A DNA stretch of 64,000 nucleotides from Paracoccus wurundjeri (GCF_030678915.1 NZ_JAUUTZ010000006.1:124001-188000), one strand, 5' to 3'. Shown: positions 42,428 through 53,259, counted from the first letter of the stretch. Numbers and translations are program-made. Notes: generated by a model not told the origin, from the letters alone.

Positions 42428-44092
42428 CTATCTATGCGCGAAGGCCGCAACCAGTTCCGGGTCCTGCTCGAGCCCGGACAGCCAGCCGGTATCGAGTTGC
42501 GGAACCGAGGAAATCAGCAGCCGCGAATAGGGATGCGCCGCCTCGGCAGACATCCGTGCGACGGGCAATGCCTCGACCACCTCGCCCTTGTACATCACCA
42601 GCACATCATCGCAGATCGCCTCGACCGTCGACAGATCGTGACTGATGAACATGTAGCTCAGGCCCAGTTCGCGCTGCAGTTCCTTGAGCAGTTCCAGGAT
42701 TGCAGCCGCAACCACGGTATCCAGCGCCGAGGTGATCTCATCGCACAGGATCAGTTCCGGCTCGGCGGCAAGCGCACGTGCCAGATTGACCCGCTGTTTC
42801 TGTCCGCCCGACAGTTCTGACGGAAGCCGGTGGCGCAGGGCGGCAGGCAGATGGACCATATCCAGAAGCTCCGCCACCCGCGCGTCGCACTTTGCTCCAC
42901 GCAACCCATGATAGAAGGTCAGCGGACGCGCAATGATCGCCCCGACGGAATGAGCGGGGTTCAACGCCGTATCGGCAAGCTGGAATACAATCTGCGCGCG
43001 CCGCAGATCCTCCTTGCTGCGGGCATGCAACGCAGGCTCCAGCTTCCGGTCGTCAAGATGAACCGAACCGCGATAGGCCGGAAGAATACCCGCGATCGCC
43101 CGCGCCAGGGTCGATTTTCCCGAACCGCTTTCGCCGATTACGCCCAGATTGCGGCCGCGCTCCAACCGGAAATTCACATTCTTCAGCACTTTCGCCACAG
43201 GCTCGCCATTCCTGATCGCGCCGTAACCGGCGCTTAGCCCGCGAACCTCCAGGATCGGCTTTCGCTCGACCTCCTCCCCGATTCCGGCAGGGACATGCGG
43301 TACCGGTTCGAAAGCGGCCAGAAGTTCCCTGGTATAGGGATGGGCGGGCGCGTTCAGGATTTGCTTGGTCGTGCCCACCTCCTGAATCTCACCCTCTTTC
43401 AGGACCACGATCCGATCCGCGATCTGCGCAACGACAGCGAGATCATGGCTGACATAGACCCCGGACATTCCGGTCTTCTCCATCACGGAACGAAAAGCGC
43501 GCAATACCTCGATCTGAGTGGTCACATCCAGCGCGGTGGTCGGCTCGTCGAAGATCACCAGCCTTGGATCGCCGATCAGTGCCATCGCAGCCGACAGCCG
43601 CTGCAACTGCCCGCCCGAGACCTGATGCGGGTAACGCTGACCGATATGATCGGGATCGGGCAGCGCAAGTGCCCGGAACAGCGTGCGGGCGCGGGATTCG
43701 GCCTCGGTGCGCGGCATCAACTTATGGATGGCGGTGATTTCGATGACCTGATCCATGATCCGCTTGGACGGATTGAAGGCCGCCGCCGCCGATTGCGGCA
43801 CATAGGACACTTCGGTTCCGCGTAACCCGGCACGGCCCGCCTCGGACATGGCCGTGACGTCATGCGTTCCAACGCGGATATTCCCGCCATCGATGCTGCA
43901 TCCGCTGCGGGCATGGCCCATCAATGACAAGGCGATGGTTGTCTTGCCCGAGCCGGATTCCCCGATCAGTGCAAGAATTTCGCCCGGCGCGATGTCGAAA
44001 CTGACACCCCGGATGATCTCGACCTTGCGGCCCGCATCGGTAACGGCGCCGATCCTGAGATCGCGGACGGAAACAAGCGGGGATTCAGTCAT
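42428..44092 (-). CDS. Oligopeptide-type ABC transporter, fused double ATP-binding protein (DppD-DppF type)
   Basis: 554 residues with two complete nucleotide-binding domains in one chain, where many systems use separate DppD and DppF proteins. First domain: Walker [10 protein letters not shown], signature VSGGQLQR, Walker [13 protein letters not shown]. Second: [36 protein letters not shown]. The ATG at 44092 overlaps the preceding permease stop by one base. Last gene of a four-gene transporter operon importing a peptide-, opine- or amino-acid-derived substrate. Confidence 0.9.
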   Translation of the reverse strand: MTESPLVSVRDLRIGAVTDAGRKVEIIRGVSFDIAPGEILALIGESGSGKTTIALSLMGHARSGCSIDGGNIRVGTHDVTAMSEAGRAGLRGTEVSYVPQSAAAAFNPSKRIMDQVIEITAIHKLMPRTEAESRARTLFRALALPDPDHIGQRYPHQVSGGQLQRLSAAMALIGDPRLVIFDEPTTALDVTTQIEVLRAFRSVMEKTGMSGVYVSHDLAVVAQIADRIVVLKEGEIQEVGTTKQILNAPAHPYTRELLAAFEPVPHVPAGIGEEVERKPILEVRGLSAGYGAIRNGEPVAKVLKNVNFRLERGRNLGVIGESGSGKSTLARAIAGILPAYRGSVHLDDRKLEPALHARSKEDLRRAQIVFQLADTALNPAHSVGAIIARPLTFYHGLRGAKCDARVAELLDMVHLPAALRHRLPSELSGGQKQRVNLARALAAEPELILCDEITSALDTVVAAAILELLKELQRELGLSYMFISHDLSTVEAICDDVLVMYKGEVVEALPVARMSAEAAHPYSRLLISSVPQLDTGWLSGLEQDPELVAAFAHR

Positions 44093-44958
44093 CAGTCGCT
44101 CCTGTCGCGGATTTTGGTGGGCAGGTTGTCGATGAACATATTGACCGAGATGGTCAGCGAAGCTATGGCGATCGACGGAAAGATCACCGCAGGTGCACCG
44201 AGACTGAGCCCCTCGATATTTTCGCGGACCAATGCGCCCCAATCGGCATTAGGTGGCTGCACGCCGAGACCAAGAAAGGACAGCCCCGACAGAACCAGCA
44301 CGATAAAGACAAAACGCAGCCCAAGATCGGCCAACACCGGCCCGAGGATATTGGGAAAGATCTCGCGCGTGATAAGATAGATCGTGCCTTCGCCCCTTGC
44401 GCGGGCCACGGTCACGAAATCCATCGTGTTGATATTGACCGCCAAGGCACGCGCGAAGCGGTAAGAACCGGGCATGTAGATCGCGGTCAGCGTCAGGATC
44501 AGCACCGGGATCGAAGACCCCACGGCAGCCACGACCACAAGGCCGAAAAGCAGCGAGGGGATGCCGTTGAACGCATCCAGAAGCCGCGACAGCAGCGTAT
44601 CGAACCAGCCTCCGATCACGGCGGCGACCATGCCCAGGATCACGCCGATAGCCACGGCCAGGGTCACTGCCGCCAGAGCGATGCCGACCGTATAGCGCGC
44701 GCCCATCAGGATACGCGAAAGGATGTCACGCCCAAGATAATCGGTGCCCATCCAGAATTCCGGGCTGATCGGGCCGAAATAATCGAAGCCGACAAGATCG
44801 CCCGGTGGATAGGGCGCGATCCATTGTCCGATGACGGCGATCACCGCCCAGAACAGGATCACGGCAAGACCGATCCGGCCGGTCCAGCTGAAGGCATAGC
44901 CCATCCGCCGAGGCGTGGGGAGGCGAAGCGGGCGGGAGGTTTTGGAAGAAATGCTCAT
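44092..44958 (-). CDS. Oligopeptide-type ABC transporter, permease (DppC-like)
   Basis: An inner-membrane permease of 288 residues. A short N-terminal cytoplasmic segment and a first helix around residues 27-45 are followed by the OppC-family segment [21 protein letters not shown]. The binding-protein-dependent transport loop reads [19 protein letters not shown], and the C-terminus carries [18 protein letters not shown]. The start at 44958 overlaps the DppB-like stop by one base; longer frames that cross that gene are not real. Translationally coupled on both sides. Confidence 0.88.
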   Translation of the reverse strand: MSISSKTSRPLRLPTPRRMGYAFSWTGRIGLAVILFWAVIAVIGQWIAPYPPGDLVGFDYFGPISPEFWMGTDYLGRDILSRILMGARYTVGIALAAVTLAVAIGVILGMVAAVIGGWFDTLLSRLLDAFNGIPSLLFGLVVVAAVGSSIPVLILTLTAIYMPGSYRFARALAVNINTMDFVTVARARGEGTIYLITREIFPNILGPVLADLGLRFVFIVLVLSGLSFLGLGVQPPNADWGALVRENIEGLSLGAPAVIFPSIAIASLTISVNMFIDNLPTKIRDRSD

Positions 44959-45917
44959 CAATTGCGCAACCTCGGGTTGGAGAGGATGGCGATCATATCC
45001 GCCAGTGTCGTCAGGCTCAGATAGCTGATGCAGAAGATCATCGCGCAGGACTGGATCAACGGCAGATCCCGCGTCGAGACCGCATCCACCATAAGCTTGG
45101 CGACGCCGGGATAGTTGAACACCGTTTCGACGATGATCACCCCGCCCACCAGGTAAGAGAGAGACAGCGCCACCGCATTGGCGATCGGCCCCAGCGCATT
45201 GGGCAGGGCATGAATCAGCACCATGCGCGGTCGCGATGCCCCCTTGAGCAACGCCATTTCGACATAGGGGGTATTGATCGTCTCGATCACCGCCGCGCGC
45301 GTCATGCGGATCATCTGGGCCGATACCACGAAGCTGAGGCTGATCACCGGCATCGCATAGGCCCGCAGCATCGCTCCGATACTGTCCACATTGACGCCAT
45401 AGCTGAGCGCCGGCAGCCAATCCAGCCAGACCGCGAAGATCAGCACCGCGAGTGTCGCCACCATGAACTCGGGTACCGAGATCACCGAAATGGTCAGCAC
45501 CGACACCATCCGGTCAAGCAGAGTGCCGCGCCACATCGCCGCCGCGATACCCAGCGACAACGCCAGGGGGACGCAGATCACCGTGACAATCCCGGCAAGG
45601 CGCAATGAATTCGCCAACCGCCCGGCGATCAGGTCCGCGATCTCGACCTTGTTCACATAAGAGGTTCCCAGATCCCCGGTCAGCAATCCGCCAAGCCAGC
45701 CGAGAAACCGCAGCAGCGCGGGCCGATCAAGGCCCATCGCCTCGCGCAGACCGGCCACCGCCTCGGGGGTCGCGGCCTGCCCCAGCATGATCTCGGCCAC
45801 GTCACCCGGCAAAAGCCCGGTCGCGAAAAACACCGCGAAGGACACGATCACCAGCGTGATCAGTGCAATGCCCAGCCGTTTTCCAACCAGCAGCCATGTG
45901 GTTTTGGATCGAAGCAT
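44958..45917 (-). CDS. Oligopeptide-type ABC transporter, permease (DppB-like)
   Basis: An inner-membrane permease of 319 residues: an N-terminal helix (ALITLVIVSFAVFFATGLLPGD), the periplasmic LGQAATPEAVAGLREAMGLD region typical of DppB, five further helices, and the ATPase-contact loop MALLKGASRPRMVLIHALPN. The start at 45917 follows GGGAGG. It comes 70 bases after the binding-protein gene in the standard A-B-C-D/F order. Confidence 0.88.
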   Translation of the reverse strand: MLRSKTTWLLVGKRLGIALITLVIVSFAVFFATGLLPGDVAEIMLGQAATPEAVAGLREAMGLDRPALLRFLGWLGGLLTGDLGTSYVNKVEIADLIAGRLANSLRLAGIVTVICVPLALSLGIAAAMWRGTLLDRMVSVLTISVISVPEFMVATLAVLIFAVWLDWLPALSYGVNVDSIGAMLRAYAMPVISLSFVVSAQMIRMTRAAVIETINTPYVEMALLKGASRPRMVLIHALPNALGPIANAVALSLSYLVGGVIIVETVFNYPGVAKLMVDAVSTRDLPLIQSCAMIFCISYLSLTTLADMIAILSNPRLRN

Positions 45918-45987
45918 ATAACCTCCCTGTGCCGAGGGGCGCGCCCGCGCATCATGGGAAGCGCGGGACACGTATTTTTCCGCGGGA

Positions 45988-47601
45988 TCAGCCCTCGAGC
46001 CAGACATATTCCGCAAAAGCGTAACCCATCTGCCCGCCCAGGGGGTTCGGGCGCAGGCCCTTCAACCGGGTCGAAATCGCATCGACATTCGAAATATAGG
46101 CAGGGATGATGGTGCCTGCCTCATTGGCGACCATTTCCTGCATCTCCCAGTAGATCTGCTTTCGCTTTTCATCGTCCAGCAGGCCCCGCGCCTCGACCAT
46201 CATGCTGTCGAATTTCTCGGATTTATACTGGCTTTCGTTCCAGGGCGCATCCGAAGCATAAAGCAGCGAGAACAGGATATCGGGTGTCGGGCGCGGATTG
46301 ATATTGCCGAAATGCACCGGCTCTTTCAGCCAGTAGTTCGACCAGTAACCGTCCGAGGGAACCCGCTGCACATCGAACGGCATTCCAATCTGGGCGCCTT
46401 CCTGCTGCACGATCATGGCCATGTCGATCGAAGAGGTCGCGGCATCGGACGCCACGATGGGGATCGCCTGTCCCAGCACGCCGGCCTTCTCGAACAGCGC
46501 CTTGGCCTTTTCGGGATCGTATTCACGTGGCTTCAGTTCGGGGTTGTGATAGCGGTCCGCAGCGGAAACCGGCTGATCGTTGCCGATCTCGGCAAGATCG
46601 CGCAACACGGATTTCTGGATCGCCTCGCGATTGACGAGATGCTTCATCCCTTCGATGAAGCCGGCCTTGGCACCCGGCTCCAGATCAAGGCGGATATTGA
46701 GATTGGTATAATTCCCCGCAGTGGTGATCGAGGTTTCGACGCCATCCTGCCCCTCGAGCATCCGCAACGAACGCGGATTGACCGAGGCGGCCATCTGGAT
46801 ATCGCCCGAAAGCAGCGCATTGATACGGGCATTGTTATCCGAGATGGCGAAATACTCGAAACTGTCGAGATATGGCCCCTGTTCCTTGAAATAATCCGGG
46901 CTTTTCACCGCGATCGAGCGCACGCCCGGTTCGAAGGCTTCACAGATGAAGGCGCCGGTACCATCAGCGGTCGAGAAATCGGTGGTACCATCGGCGATAA
47001 TCATGAAGTGATGCAGCGACAGGATCACCGGCAGATCGGCATTTGGCTCGACCAGCACGATCTTGACGGTCAGATCGTCCACCGCCTCGATCTCAACCAT
47101 CTGCGTCGCGATCGAATTCGCCATTGAACCGACGCTCTCATCGAGATGCCGCCGAAGCGAATAAACCACATCGGCCGAACTCAGCGTCTTGCCGCTGTGG
47201 AAGGTGACATCCAGTTTCAGCTTTACTTGCCAGGTCTTGGCATCGTCCGACTCGACCGTCTCGGCCAGTTCCATCTGCGCCTCGCCGTTTTCGTCAAGGA
47301 AAGTAAGGCGGTTATAGAAGGCGCAGCAGCGCGTATAATCGGTAGACAGGCTCGCCTTGGCCGGGTCGAGCGTGTCGGCGGTCGAGGACGACCAGCCCGC
47401 CGCCTTGAGATCGCCACCGGTGACGGGCGTTGCCGCGACTGCAGCACCGGCACGCAGCAACAAGCCGCTGCCTATGGACATGGCCACGCCGGAACTCATC
47501 AGCAGCTTCAGCAATTCCCGTCGCGATGCCCCGCGGCGGATTGCATTCTCGACCATGGCATCGTCACGGCCGGTCCAGTTGGCAGGTCTGTTCCTGGTCA
47601 T
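45988..47601 (-). CDS. Oligopeptide-type ABC transporter, substrate-binding protein with Tat signal
   Basis: A 537-residue SBP_bac_5 receptor. The N-terminus carries a twin-arginine pattern (ASRRELLKLLMSSGVAM, residues ~25-41) and an Ala-rich cleavage region, so it is probably exported folded by Tat. The mature domain shows TLDPAKASLSTDYTRCC, TFHSGKTLSSADVVYSLRR and later EYDPEKAKALFEKAG, all standard for DppA/OppA-like receptors. A second possible start lies 15 codons in. It is the first gene of the transporter operon. Ligand unknown. Confidence 0.88.
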   Translation of the reverse strand: MTRNRPANWTGRDDAMVENAIRRGASRRELLKLLMSSGVAMSIGSGLLLRAGAAVAATPVTGGDLKAAGWSSSTADTLDPAKASLSTDYTRCCAFYNRLTFLDENGEAQMELAETVESDDAKTWQVKLKLDVTFHSGKTLSSADVVYSLRRHLDESVGSMANSIATQMVEIEAVDDLTVKIVLVEPNADLPVILSLHHFMIIADGTTDFSTADGTGAFICEAFEPGVRSIAVKSPDYFKEQGPYLDSFEYFAISDNNARINALLSGDIQMAASVNPRSLRMLEGQDGVETSITTAGNYTNLNIRLDLEPGAKAGFIEGMKHLVNREAIQKSVLRDLAEIGNDQPVSAADRYHNPELKPREYDPEKAKALFEKAGVLGQAIPIVASDAATSSIDMAMIVQQEGAQIGMPFDVQRVPSDGYWSNYWLKEPVHFGNINPRPTPDILFSLLYASDAPWNESQYKSEKFDSMMVEARGLLDDEKRKQIYWEMQEMVANEAGTIIPAYISNVDAISTRLKGLRPNPLGGQMGYAFAEYVWLEG

Positions 47602-47672
47602 TTTGCAGTTCCCTGTTGTTGTGACCCGATCCGGTTCTTGTCGCCATTTCGGGCTGGTTTGGTGAATTTCTC

Positions 47673-48404
47673 TCAGCGATCAAAGGCGCGGTCCGCAGCC
47701 TCCGCCAGTTCGATCAGTGCATTGAAGCGATAATCGGGTTCCGTGAACCGCGCCGGCTCGATAGTCCCGCCATAGCCCTTTTGCGCATGCCTGCGCATGA
47801 TCCAGGCATTCGTCATTCCCAGTTCGCGCGAAATCCCGATATCGTGATGCTGGCTTTGCGCCGTATGCAGGATATCGGCCATGCCGCCGCCATCGGTTTC
47901 GACATGGGCGAAGACCTGATGGAAAAAAGCCGGGTCCGGTTTTTCCGTGCTGGTCTCGTCACAGGTGAAGCTGCTCCAGAACGGCATGGCCAGCTTCTTC
48001 TCGTATTTCTCGAAAGCCCAGCGGCGCGCATTGGTCATGGCGATCAGCTTGTAATGGGTTCCTAGCCGCGTCATCGCCTCGACGCTGTCGGGAAACGGCT
48101 CGGCCTCGGCAACCGCATCAATCATGAATTGGCGGTTTTTCTTGTTGTCCGGCAGTCCGAGTTCAGCGGCGATGCTGCCATAGCATCGGCCCAGATCATC
48201 GGGGAAACGCCCGGCATCCCGCTGATAGCGCGTGTCGCGATAATGGGTCAGTGCCGCCTCCCCATCGATCTGGAGACCGGCCTGTTCCGCGATCTGCGCG
48301 AGACCGTTCTTGATCGCGGATTCGAAGTCGATCAGCGTCCCCACCACGTCGAATGTGACGTAAGAGAACGCGGTCAAGGGCTTCACGGCGGTTTCTGTTG
48401 CCAT
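47673..48404 (-). CDS. HAD superfamily hydrolase (haloacid dehalogenase type II-like)
   Basis: A 243-residue HAD hydrolase. Motif I is FDVVGTLIDF with nucleophile Asp19; the position of the second acid is Val, as in 2-haloacid dehalogenases (DxxGT), rather than the Asp of phosphatases. Motif II is IAMTNARRW and motif III lies at the TEKPDP lysine. It lies 71 bases ahead of the transporter operon on the same strand, so it is likely part of it. A second, shorter HAD of the same class occurs at 53260. Substrate unknown. Confidence 0.82.
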   Translation of the reverse strand: MATETAVKPLTAFSYVTFDVVGTLIDFESAIKNGLAQIAEQAGLQIDGEAALTHYRDTRYQRDAGRFPDDLGRCYGSIAAELGLPDNKKNRQFMIDAVAEAEPFPDSVEAMTRLGTHYKLIAMTNARRWAFEKYEKKLAMPFWSSFTCDETSTEKPDPAFFHQVFAHVETDGGGMADILHTAQSQHHDIGISRELGMTNAWIMRRHAQKGYGGTIEPARFTEPDYRFNALIELAEAADRAFDR

Positions 48405-48614
48405 TCCCGACGGTCCTTTCTCGCTGATACCGCGGCAGAGAAAGCGCGGCGAAATCCGTTATTCCGGGCCTCAACCGCCCCGGACTGCTATTCTGTTCCC
48501 CTCAGCATCGCCGGTTTCCCCGACGTCATTGCACTGAAAGATACGACAAGAGCGGCAGATTCTTTTGTATTGGGAATGGCCACGGTCAGATATGCCGCGC
48601 CCTTCCCGGACCCA

Positions 48615-49526
48615 TCAATATCCCCTGTTCTGATCCACGAGGCCGGGAATCGGCTGCCCCGCCCGGCTGGCGCGGATCACCGACAGGGCGTGCCGCGCGC
48701 CTTCCTCGGCATCGGTATAAGAGGCGATATGCGGGGTGACGATCACCTCCGGATGGCGCCAGGCCCAATGTTCCGGCGGCAGCGGTTCGGGATCGGTGAC
48801 ATCCAGCATGGCCGCCCCGATCTGGCCGCTGTCCAATGCGTCGCGCAGGGCGTCCATCTCAAGCTGCGCGCCGCGCCCCGCGTGGATCAGCCCTGCCCCG
48901 CCCGGCAGCTTTGCCAACAGCCGGGCGTTCAGCAGCCCGCGCGTCGCCTCTGTCAACGGCAACAGGCAGATCAGCATTTCCGTTCGTGCCAGAAAATCAT
49001 CAAGCGCAGCGGCGCCGTAAACCTCCAGTCCCCCGACCGGGTTACCGGAGCGGCTCCAGCCTGCGACCGGAAAACCCAGCGCGGAAAGGTTTTGCGCGAC
49101 AAGCCGCCCGACCTGCCCCAACCCCATAACCCCGATCCGGCAACGACGCGTCGGCCGAGCGGGATGGGAATGCCATTCCCCCTGTCTCGCCTGCTCAAGA
49201 TAGCGCGGCATCTCGCGATGCAGCATCAATGCGGCCATCATCACCCAATCCCGCACCATCTCGGCGATTCCCGGCGCAATCGTCCGCGACAACGCCACCC
49301 CATCGGGCATTGGCGGCATCTGGTCGATACCGGCACCAACCCCGATCACCGCCTGAAGATTGGGATAGCGTGACAAATCTTCAGGCGCTATCCAGCAGGC
49401 AATATGCGTAATATCGGCCGGGTCGGCAACGGCATCCTCGCCGATCACCATCCGCTCGCCCGCCTCGACGAAAATCGGCGACCAGATCGCCGCGCGTTCC
49501 GCAGTAGACAGGTAAAGCAAAGTCAT
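48615..49526 (-). CDS. ghrA: Glyoxylate/hydroxypyruvate reductase A-like 2-hydroxyacid dehydrogenase
   Basis: A 303-residue D-2-hydroxyacid dehydrogenase of the GhrA subgroup. The N-terminal catalytic domain has VIGVGAGIDQMPPMPDG; the NAD domain has GVMGLGQVGRLVAQNL; catalytic Arg/Glu/His lie in HAGRGAQLE, DVTDPEPLP and TPHIASYTD. It reduces glyoxylate or 2-keto acids with NADPH. Its start overlaps the aminotransferase stop by four bases, so a 2-keto acid or glyoxylate produced nearby is the likely substrate. Confidence 0.87.
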   Translation of the reverse strand: MTLLYLSTAERAAIWSPIFVEAGERMVIGEDAVADPADITHIACWIAPEDLSRYPNLQAVIGVGAGIDQMPPMPDGVALSRTIAPGIAEMVRDWVMMAALMLHREMPRYLEQARQGEWHSHPARPTRRCRIGVMGLGQVGRLVAQNLSALGFPVAGWSRSGNPVGGLEVYGAAALDDFLARTEMLICLLPLTEATRGLLNARLLAKLPGGAGLIHAGRGAQLEMDALRDALDSGQIGAAMLDVTDPEPLPPEHWAWRHPEVIVTPHIASYTDAEEGARHALSVIRASRAGQPIPGLVDQNRGY

Positions 49527-50899
49527 GTCCGCAACGCCTCGCGGATCTCGGGATCGTCCAATGTGAGATCCAGAACCGTTCGGGTGCGTTCGACAATGGC
49601 ATCGATCTCGGTTTCGGTGCAGCATAGCGGCGGCGCATAGCCAAAGATCCCCTGCGCGAAGGAACGGATGATCAGACCCTGCTCCCATGCCCGGTCGAAC
49701 AGCCGGGTCGCGGGATCGAGTGCAGCAGGCAGCGGCGTCTTGTTCCGCTTGTCCGAAACCAGCTCGATCGCCGCCAGCATGCCGCGCCCGCGAACGTCCC
49801 CGACCAGCGGATGATCCGACAGCCCCTGCAATCCGGCCAGCAGCCGCGCGCCCATCCGGCGGCCATTCTCCAGCAGTCCGCCCTCATACAGCGCCAGCAC
49901 TTCCAGCGCGACGGCGGCGGAAACCGGATGCGCGGAATAGGTAAAGCCATGCCCCACCGCCTTGGCCCCGGCCCCGTCGGCAATGGTGTCATAGACATGG
50001 TTGCGCATGAATACCGCCCCCATCGGGACATAGCCCGAGGTCAGCCCCTTCGCCACCGTCATCAGGTCCGGCACGATCCCTTCATCCTCGCAGGCGAAAA
50101 GCGGGCCGGTGCGGCCGAAACCGGTGATCACCTCGTCGGCGACGAAAAGGATGCCCCGCTCGGCGCAAAAATCACGCATCGCCCTGATCCAGCCCGGCGG
50201 CGGGACCAGAACCCCGCCCGATCCCTGAATCGGCTCGACATAGAATGCCGCGACGCGATCCTCGCCGATCTCGGCTACCTTGGCGCGCAGTTCGGTCAGC
50301 GACGCCTTGATGATCGCCTGTGGATCCTGCCCCACCGGGTTGCGATAAGCGTAATGCGACGAAATCCTGTGCTGCCAATCATAGGGCAGGCCGAAACCCT
50401 CGTGGAAAACCGGTAACGCGGTCAATCCTGCCCCGCCCGAGGCGCTGCCGTGATAGCCCTGCCCGACCGAGATGAACTGATCGCGTTGCGGTTTGCCCTT
50501 GGAGTGCCAATAATAGCGGATGAAGCGGATCGTGCTGTCCACCGCGTCCGAGCCGCCAAGGCAGAAATAGACATGATCCAGATCGCCGGGTGCGCGCTCG
50601 GCCAGTTCGGCGGCCAGCCGGATCGGCGCTTCAGCCCCAAGATCGAAATAACCGGTCACATAGGGCAACTGCCGCATCTGGGCGGAGGCGGCCTCGACCA
50701 CGCTTTCATGGCCATAGCCGGCATTCACGCACCACAGCCCGGCGAAGCCGTCGATCAGTTCGCGGCCCTCTCCATCGGTCACGGTGGCGCCCCTGGCGGA
50801 TTGCAGCAGTCTGACCCCCCGGGCTTCATGGCCGCGAAACGAGGAAACCGGATGCACAAGATGGCGGCGGTCGAGTTCGACAAGGGAATTGCTGAGCAT
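49523..50899 (-). CDS. Class III (omega-amino acid) aminotransferase
   Basis: A PLP enzyme of 458 residues. Landmarks: GLWCVNAGYGHESVVEAA (omega-transaminase start), SDAVDSTIRFIRYYW, GGVLVPPPGW, DEVITGFGRTG and the PLP lysine Lys284 in MTVAKGLTSGY. It moves an amino group from an omega-amino acid or polyamine derivative to pyruvate. The start at 50899 is chosen because GGAG lies 6-7 bases ahead; the ATG six bases earlier sits directly against the site. It forms an operon with ghrA and follows a GNAT gene. Confidence 0.88.
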   Translation of the reverse strand: MLSNSLVELDRRHLVHPVSSFRGHEARGVRLLQSARGATVTDGEGRELIDGFAGLWCVNAGYGHESVVEAASAQMRQLPYVTGYFDLGAEAPIRLAAELAERAPGDLDHVYFCLGGSDAVDSTIRFIRYYWHSKGKPQRDQFISVGQGYHGSASGGAGLTALPVFHEGFGLPYDWQHRISSHYAYRNPVGQDPQAIIKASLTELRAKVAEIGEDRVAAFYVEPIQGSGGVLVPPPGWIRAMRDFCAERGILFVADEVITGFGRTGPLFACEDEGIVPDLMTVAKGLTSGYVPMGAVFMRNHVYDTIADGAGAKAVGHGFTYSAHPVSAAVALEVLALYEGGLLENGRRMGARLLAGLQGLSDHPLVGDVRGRGMLAAIELVSDKRNKTPLPAALDPATRLFDRAWEQGLIIRSFAQGIFGYAPPLCCTETEIDAIVERTRTVLDLTLDDPEIREALRT

Positions 50900-50915
50900 G
50901 GTCATCTCCGTAAAA

Positions 50916-51770
50916 TCAGCCCAAAGCCTGCGAGACGAGGGCGAAGGTCGTAAATTCATTCTGTTCGGGTGTGGTGGCGGGACATGTCATCGTCGTGCCA
51001 CCGCCCACATGAGCAAGCCCGAGCGAGGCGACAAAATCGGATAGCCCCCGCTCCTGCGGGATGTCGATACGCAGAAAACCATCCGCACAGCGCCTTGCTC
51101 CTTCGGCGATCAAAGCACGGGCGGTCGCCTCATCCCGCGCCACGACCGGCCCCAGCACATGCCCCTTGCCGAAATCCCGCAACATCGCAAAGCCGCCCTC
51201 GGCCAACAGCACCCGTCCCTGCCCGGCGATCCGGCGCAGCAACTTGCCCCGCTCCATCCCCGTCGCGTCCCGATCCATCGCCGTCAGCCGATCGGCATCC
51301 TCTGCCCTGCCCGGGCTGACCGGCAGCTCCGGCGTGTTTCCAAGGGCAACACCTTGATATTGGGCAATCTGTCCGACAGAAACAAAGCCCAGCTTGCGGT
51401 ACAGCGGCATCCCCTCGGGCGTGGCCACCAGCCGCATCTCGCGGCCACCCGCAAGCGCGATCGCCTCCTCCATCACCCTGCGGCCCAGGCCACGACCCCG
51501 CCGCCGTTCATCGACGATGATCATGTTGAGCAGGGCGACATCGCCAAATCGCGTGCAAAAAGCGGTACCGACAAGGTCTTCGCCCTCCATCACGGCAACG
51601 CCATCGGACAGCGACAGGTTCAGTTCCCAATCCTCGACACGATGCGGCCAGCCGACCTGTTCCGACAGACGAAGGGCGGCGGGCAGATGAAGGGGCGTGA
51701 ATGGAATGCTGCGCAGATCCTGCGGAGCAGCAGCGGAAGAGGCGTGTTCGGCAGTGGTCATGAATCGCAT
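50916..51770 (-). CDS. GNAT family N-acetyltransferase, two-domain (first copy)
   Basis: A 284-residue protein. Residues ~20-145 form a GNAT domain with the acetyl-CoA loop RRRGRGLGRRVMEEAI; residues ~150-280 form a second acetyltransferase-like domain that lacks a clear acetyl-CoA loop. A paralogue of similar layout lies at 55259-56119. Context (aminotransferase, deacylase, amine oxidase) suggests that it acetylates an amine or amino acid of the pathway. A start nine bases on (51761) is equally possible. It lies 16 bases ahead of the aminotransferase gene. Confidence 0.8.
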   Translation of the reverse strand: MRFMTTAEHASSAAAPQDLRSIPFTPLHLPAALRLSEQVGWPHRVEDWELNLSLSDGVAVMEGEDLVGTAFCTRFGDVALLNMIIVDERRRGRGLGRRVMEEAIALAGGREMRLVATPEGMPLYRKLGFVSVGQIAQYQGVALGNTPELPVSPGRAEDADRLTAMDRDATGMERGKLLRRIAGQGRVLLAEGGFAMLRDFGKGHVLGPVVARDEATARALIAEGARRCADGFLRIDIPQERGLSDFVASLGLAHVGGGTTMTCPATTPEQNEFTTFALVSQALG

Positions 51771-51885
51771 CCATGTTTCATCCGGTTCAGGTTAAATGCG
51801 CGCGGACGGCATGTTTTTCCTGATCCCCGCCCGGCACGGCAGTTTGCGTCGCTTCGCTGGCCCCGCACCGCAGGAAATGCCGTCA

Positions 51886-53004
51886 TCAGGCAGCAAGGTT
51901 CCGGCCAAGCGCAAGGACCATGTCGGAAGCGGCGCGCAATTCCCCGCGTGTCAGATACTCTTCGGGCCGATGTGCGCGTGCAATATCGCCGGGGCCGCAG
52001 ACGATCGACGGAATTCCCGCCGTCTGAAACAACCCGGCCTCGGTGCCGAAACTTACCGCGCCCAACGGGTCATTCCCGCTGATGCCAGTCATTAGCGCGA
52101 CCAGCGGATGTCCGGCGTCAAGCGCGAGCGCCGGGTAGCTGGACAGCCATTCCACCTTGACCGTCTCGTCTGCCGCCGCAATTACAGGGGCCAGCAAATC
52201 GCGCGGCTCGATACCCGCTATCGCCCGCGCCTCGATCTCTGCCTCGGCCCAGTCAGGGATGATATTGACCGCCTGTCCGCCCGACAGGGTGCCGATCTGC
52301 ATGCTGGACCATGGCGGCGCAAAACGTTCGTCCTGCGGGCCCTGCCGCAAGGCCCGCGCCTGCGCGGCGGCGGCCTGCAATGCCGGCAACAGGGCATGAA
52401 TGGCGTTCGCCCCCAGATCGGGCCGCGAGCTATGGCCGGATCGTCCCCGCGCCATCAGCCGCAGCGCCGCCTTGCCTTTATGGGCCAGCACCGGTACCAG
52501 CCCGGTGGGTTCCCCCACGATGCAGCCCGCAGGCGTAGCGCATAGCGACGGCAGCGCCGCAATCATATGCGGCACGCCGCGGCAGCCTGCCTCTTCGTCA
52601 TAGGACAGAGCGATATGGATGGGCGATCCAAGCTGCATCGATACGAGATCTGGCACCGCCGATAGGACTGCGGCCACGAAGCCCTTCATGTCACAGGCCC
52701 CGCGCGCGATCAGCCGATCCTCTTCCTCGCGCAGGTGAAAGGGATTGCCGCGCCATTCCGGCTCTCCTGTGGGAACCACGTCGACATGCCCCGACAGGAT
52801 ATGACCGGCCCGATCGGCGTCGCCGATCGTGGCGAACAGGTTGCTGCGGTCGCCTTCGGGGCCAGGCAGCAGGTGCACCGTCACGCCATGCGCCTGAAGA
52901 TAATCCCTGACAAAGTCCATCAATGCCGTATTCGGCTGCCCCGTAACGGTTTCGAACCCAACCAGCCGGGCCAGCATTTCCTGAGGCGAGTAGCGCTTTG
53001 TCAT
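51886..53004 (-). CDS. argE: ArgE-like acetylornithine deacetylase / M20 deacylase
   Basis: A metal-dependent amidohydrolase of 372 residues, M20 family. Metal-site patterns: HILSGHVDVVPTGEPEW (His and Asp), GACDMKGFVAAVL, YDEEAGCRG (catalytic Glu), GEPTG, and a late GPGDIARAHRPEEYL. It removes an N-acyl group from an amino acid. In this cluster, away from arginine genes and beside GNAT proteins and an aminotransferase, a catabolic N-acyl amino acid is as likely a substrate as acetylornithine. Confidence 0.83.
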   Translation of the reverse strand: MTKRYSPQEMLARLVGFETVTGQPNTALMDFVRDYLQAHGVTVHLLPGPEGDRSNLFATIGDADRAGHILSGHVDVVPTGEPEWRGNPFHLREEEDRLIARGACDMKGFVAAVLSAVPDLVSMQLGSPIHIALSYDEEAGCRGVPHMIAALPSLCATPAGCIVGEPTGLVPVLAHKGKAALRLMARGRSGHSSRPDLGANAIHALLPALQAAAAQARALRQGPQDERFAPPWSSMQIGTLSGGQAVNIIPDWAEAEIEARAIAGIEPRDLLAPVIAAADETVKVEWLSSYPALALDAGHPLVALMTGISGNDPLGAVSFGTEAGLFQTAGIPSIVCGPGDIARAHRPEEYLTRGELRAASDMVLALGRNLAA

Positions 53005-53259
53005 ACCGCCCCGCTTGGGCCGGATTTGGTTGTGTGTGGCATGGCCATTCCCTCACCTTCCCATACGATCACTATCTGCTGATTGGCAGCATGCCTCGAT
53101 TCCGGCCGCGATCTGCACCAAGTTTCGGGCAGTGACAGCACCTTTTGCCGCCGATCATGCGCGTAACGGAATATCCTGCGTTCAAACCGGCAAACGCGGC
53201 AATCCCTGTCGCAGCAAAACTGTGATGCTGGAAACATCGAAACTCCCTCGGAGAAAGCA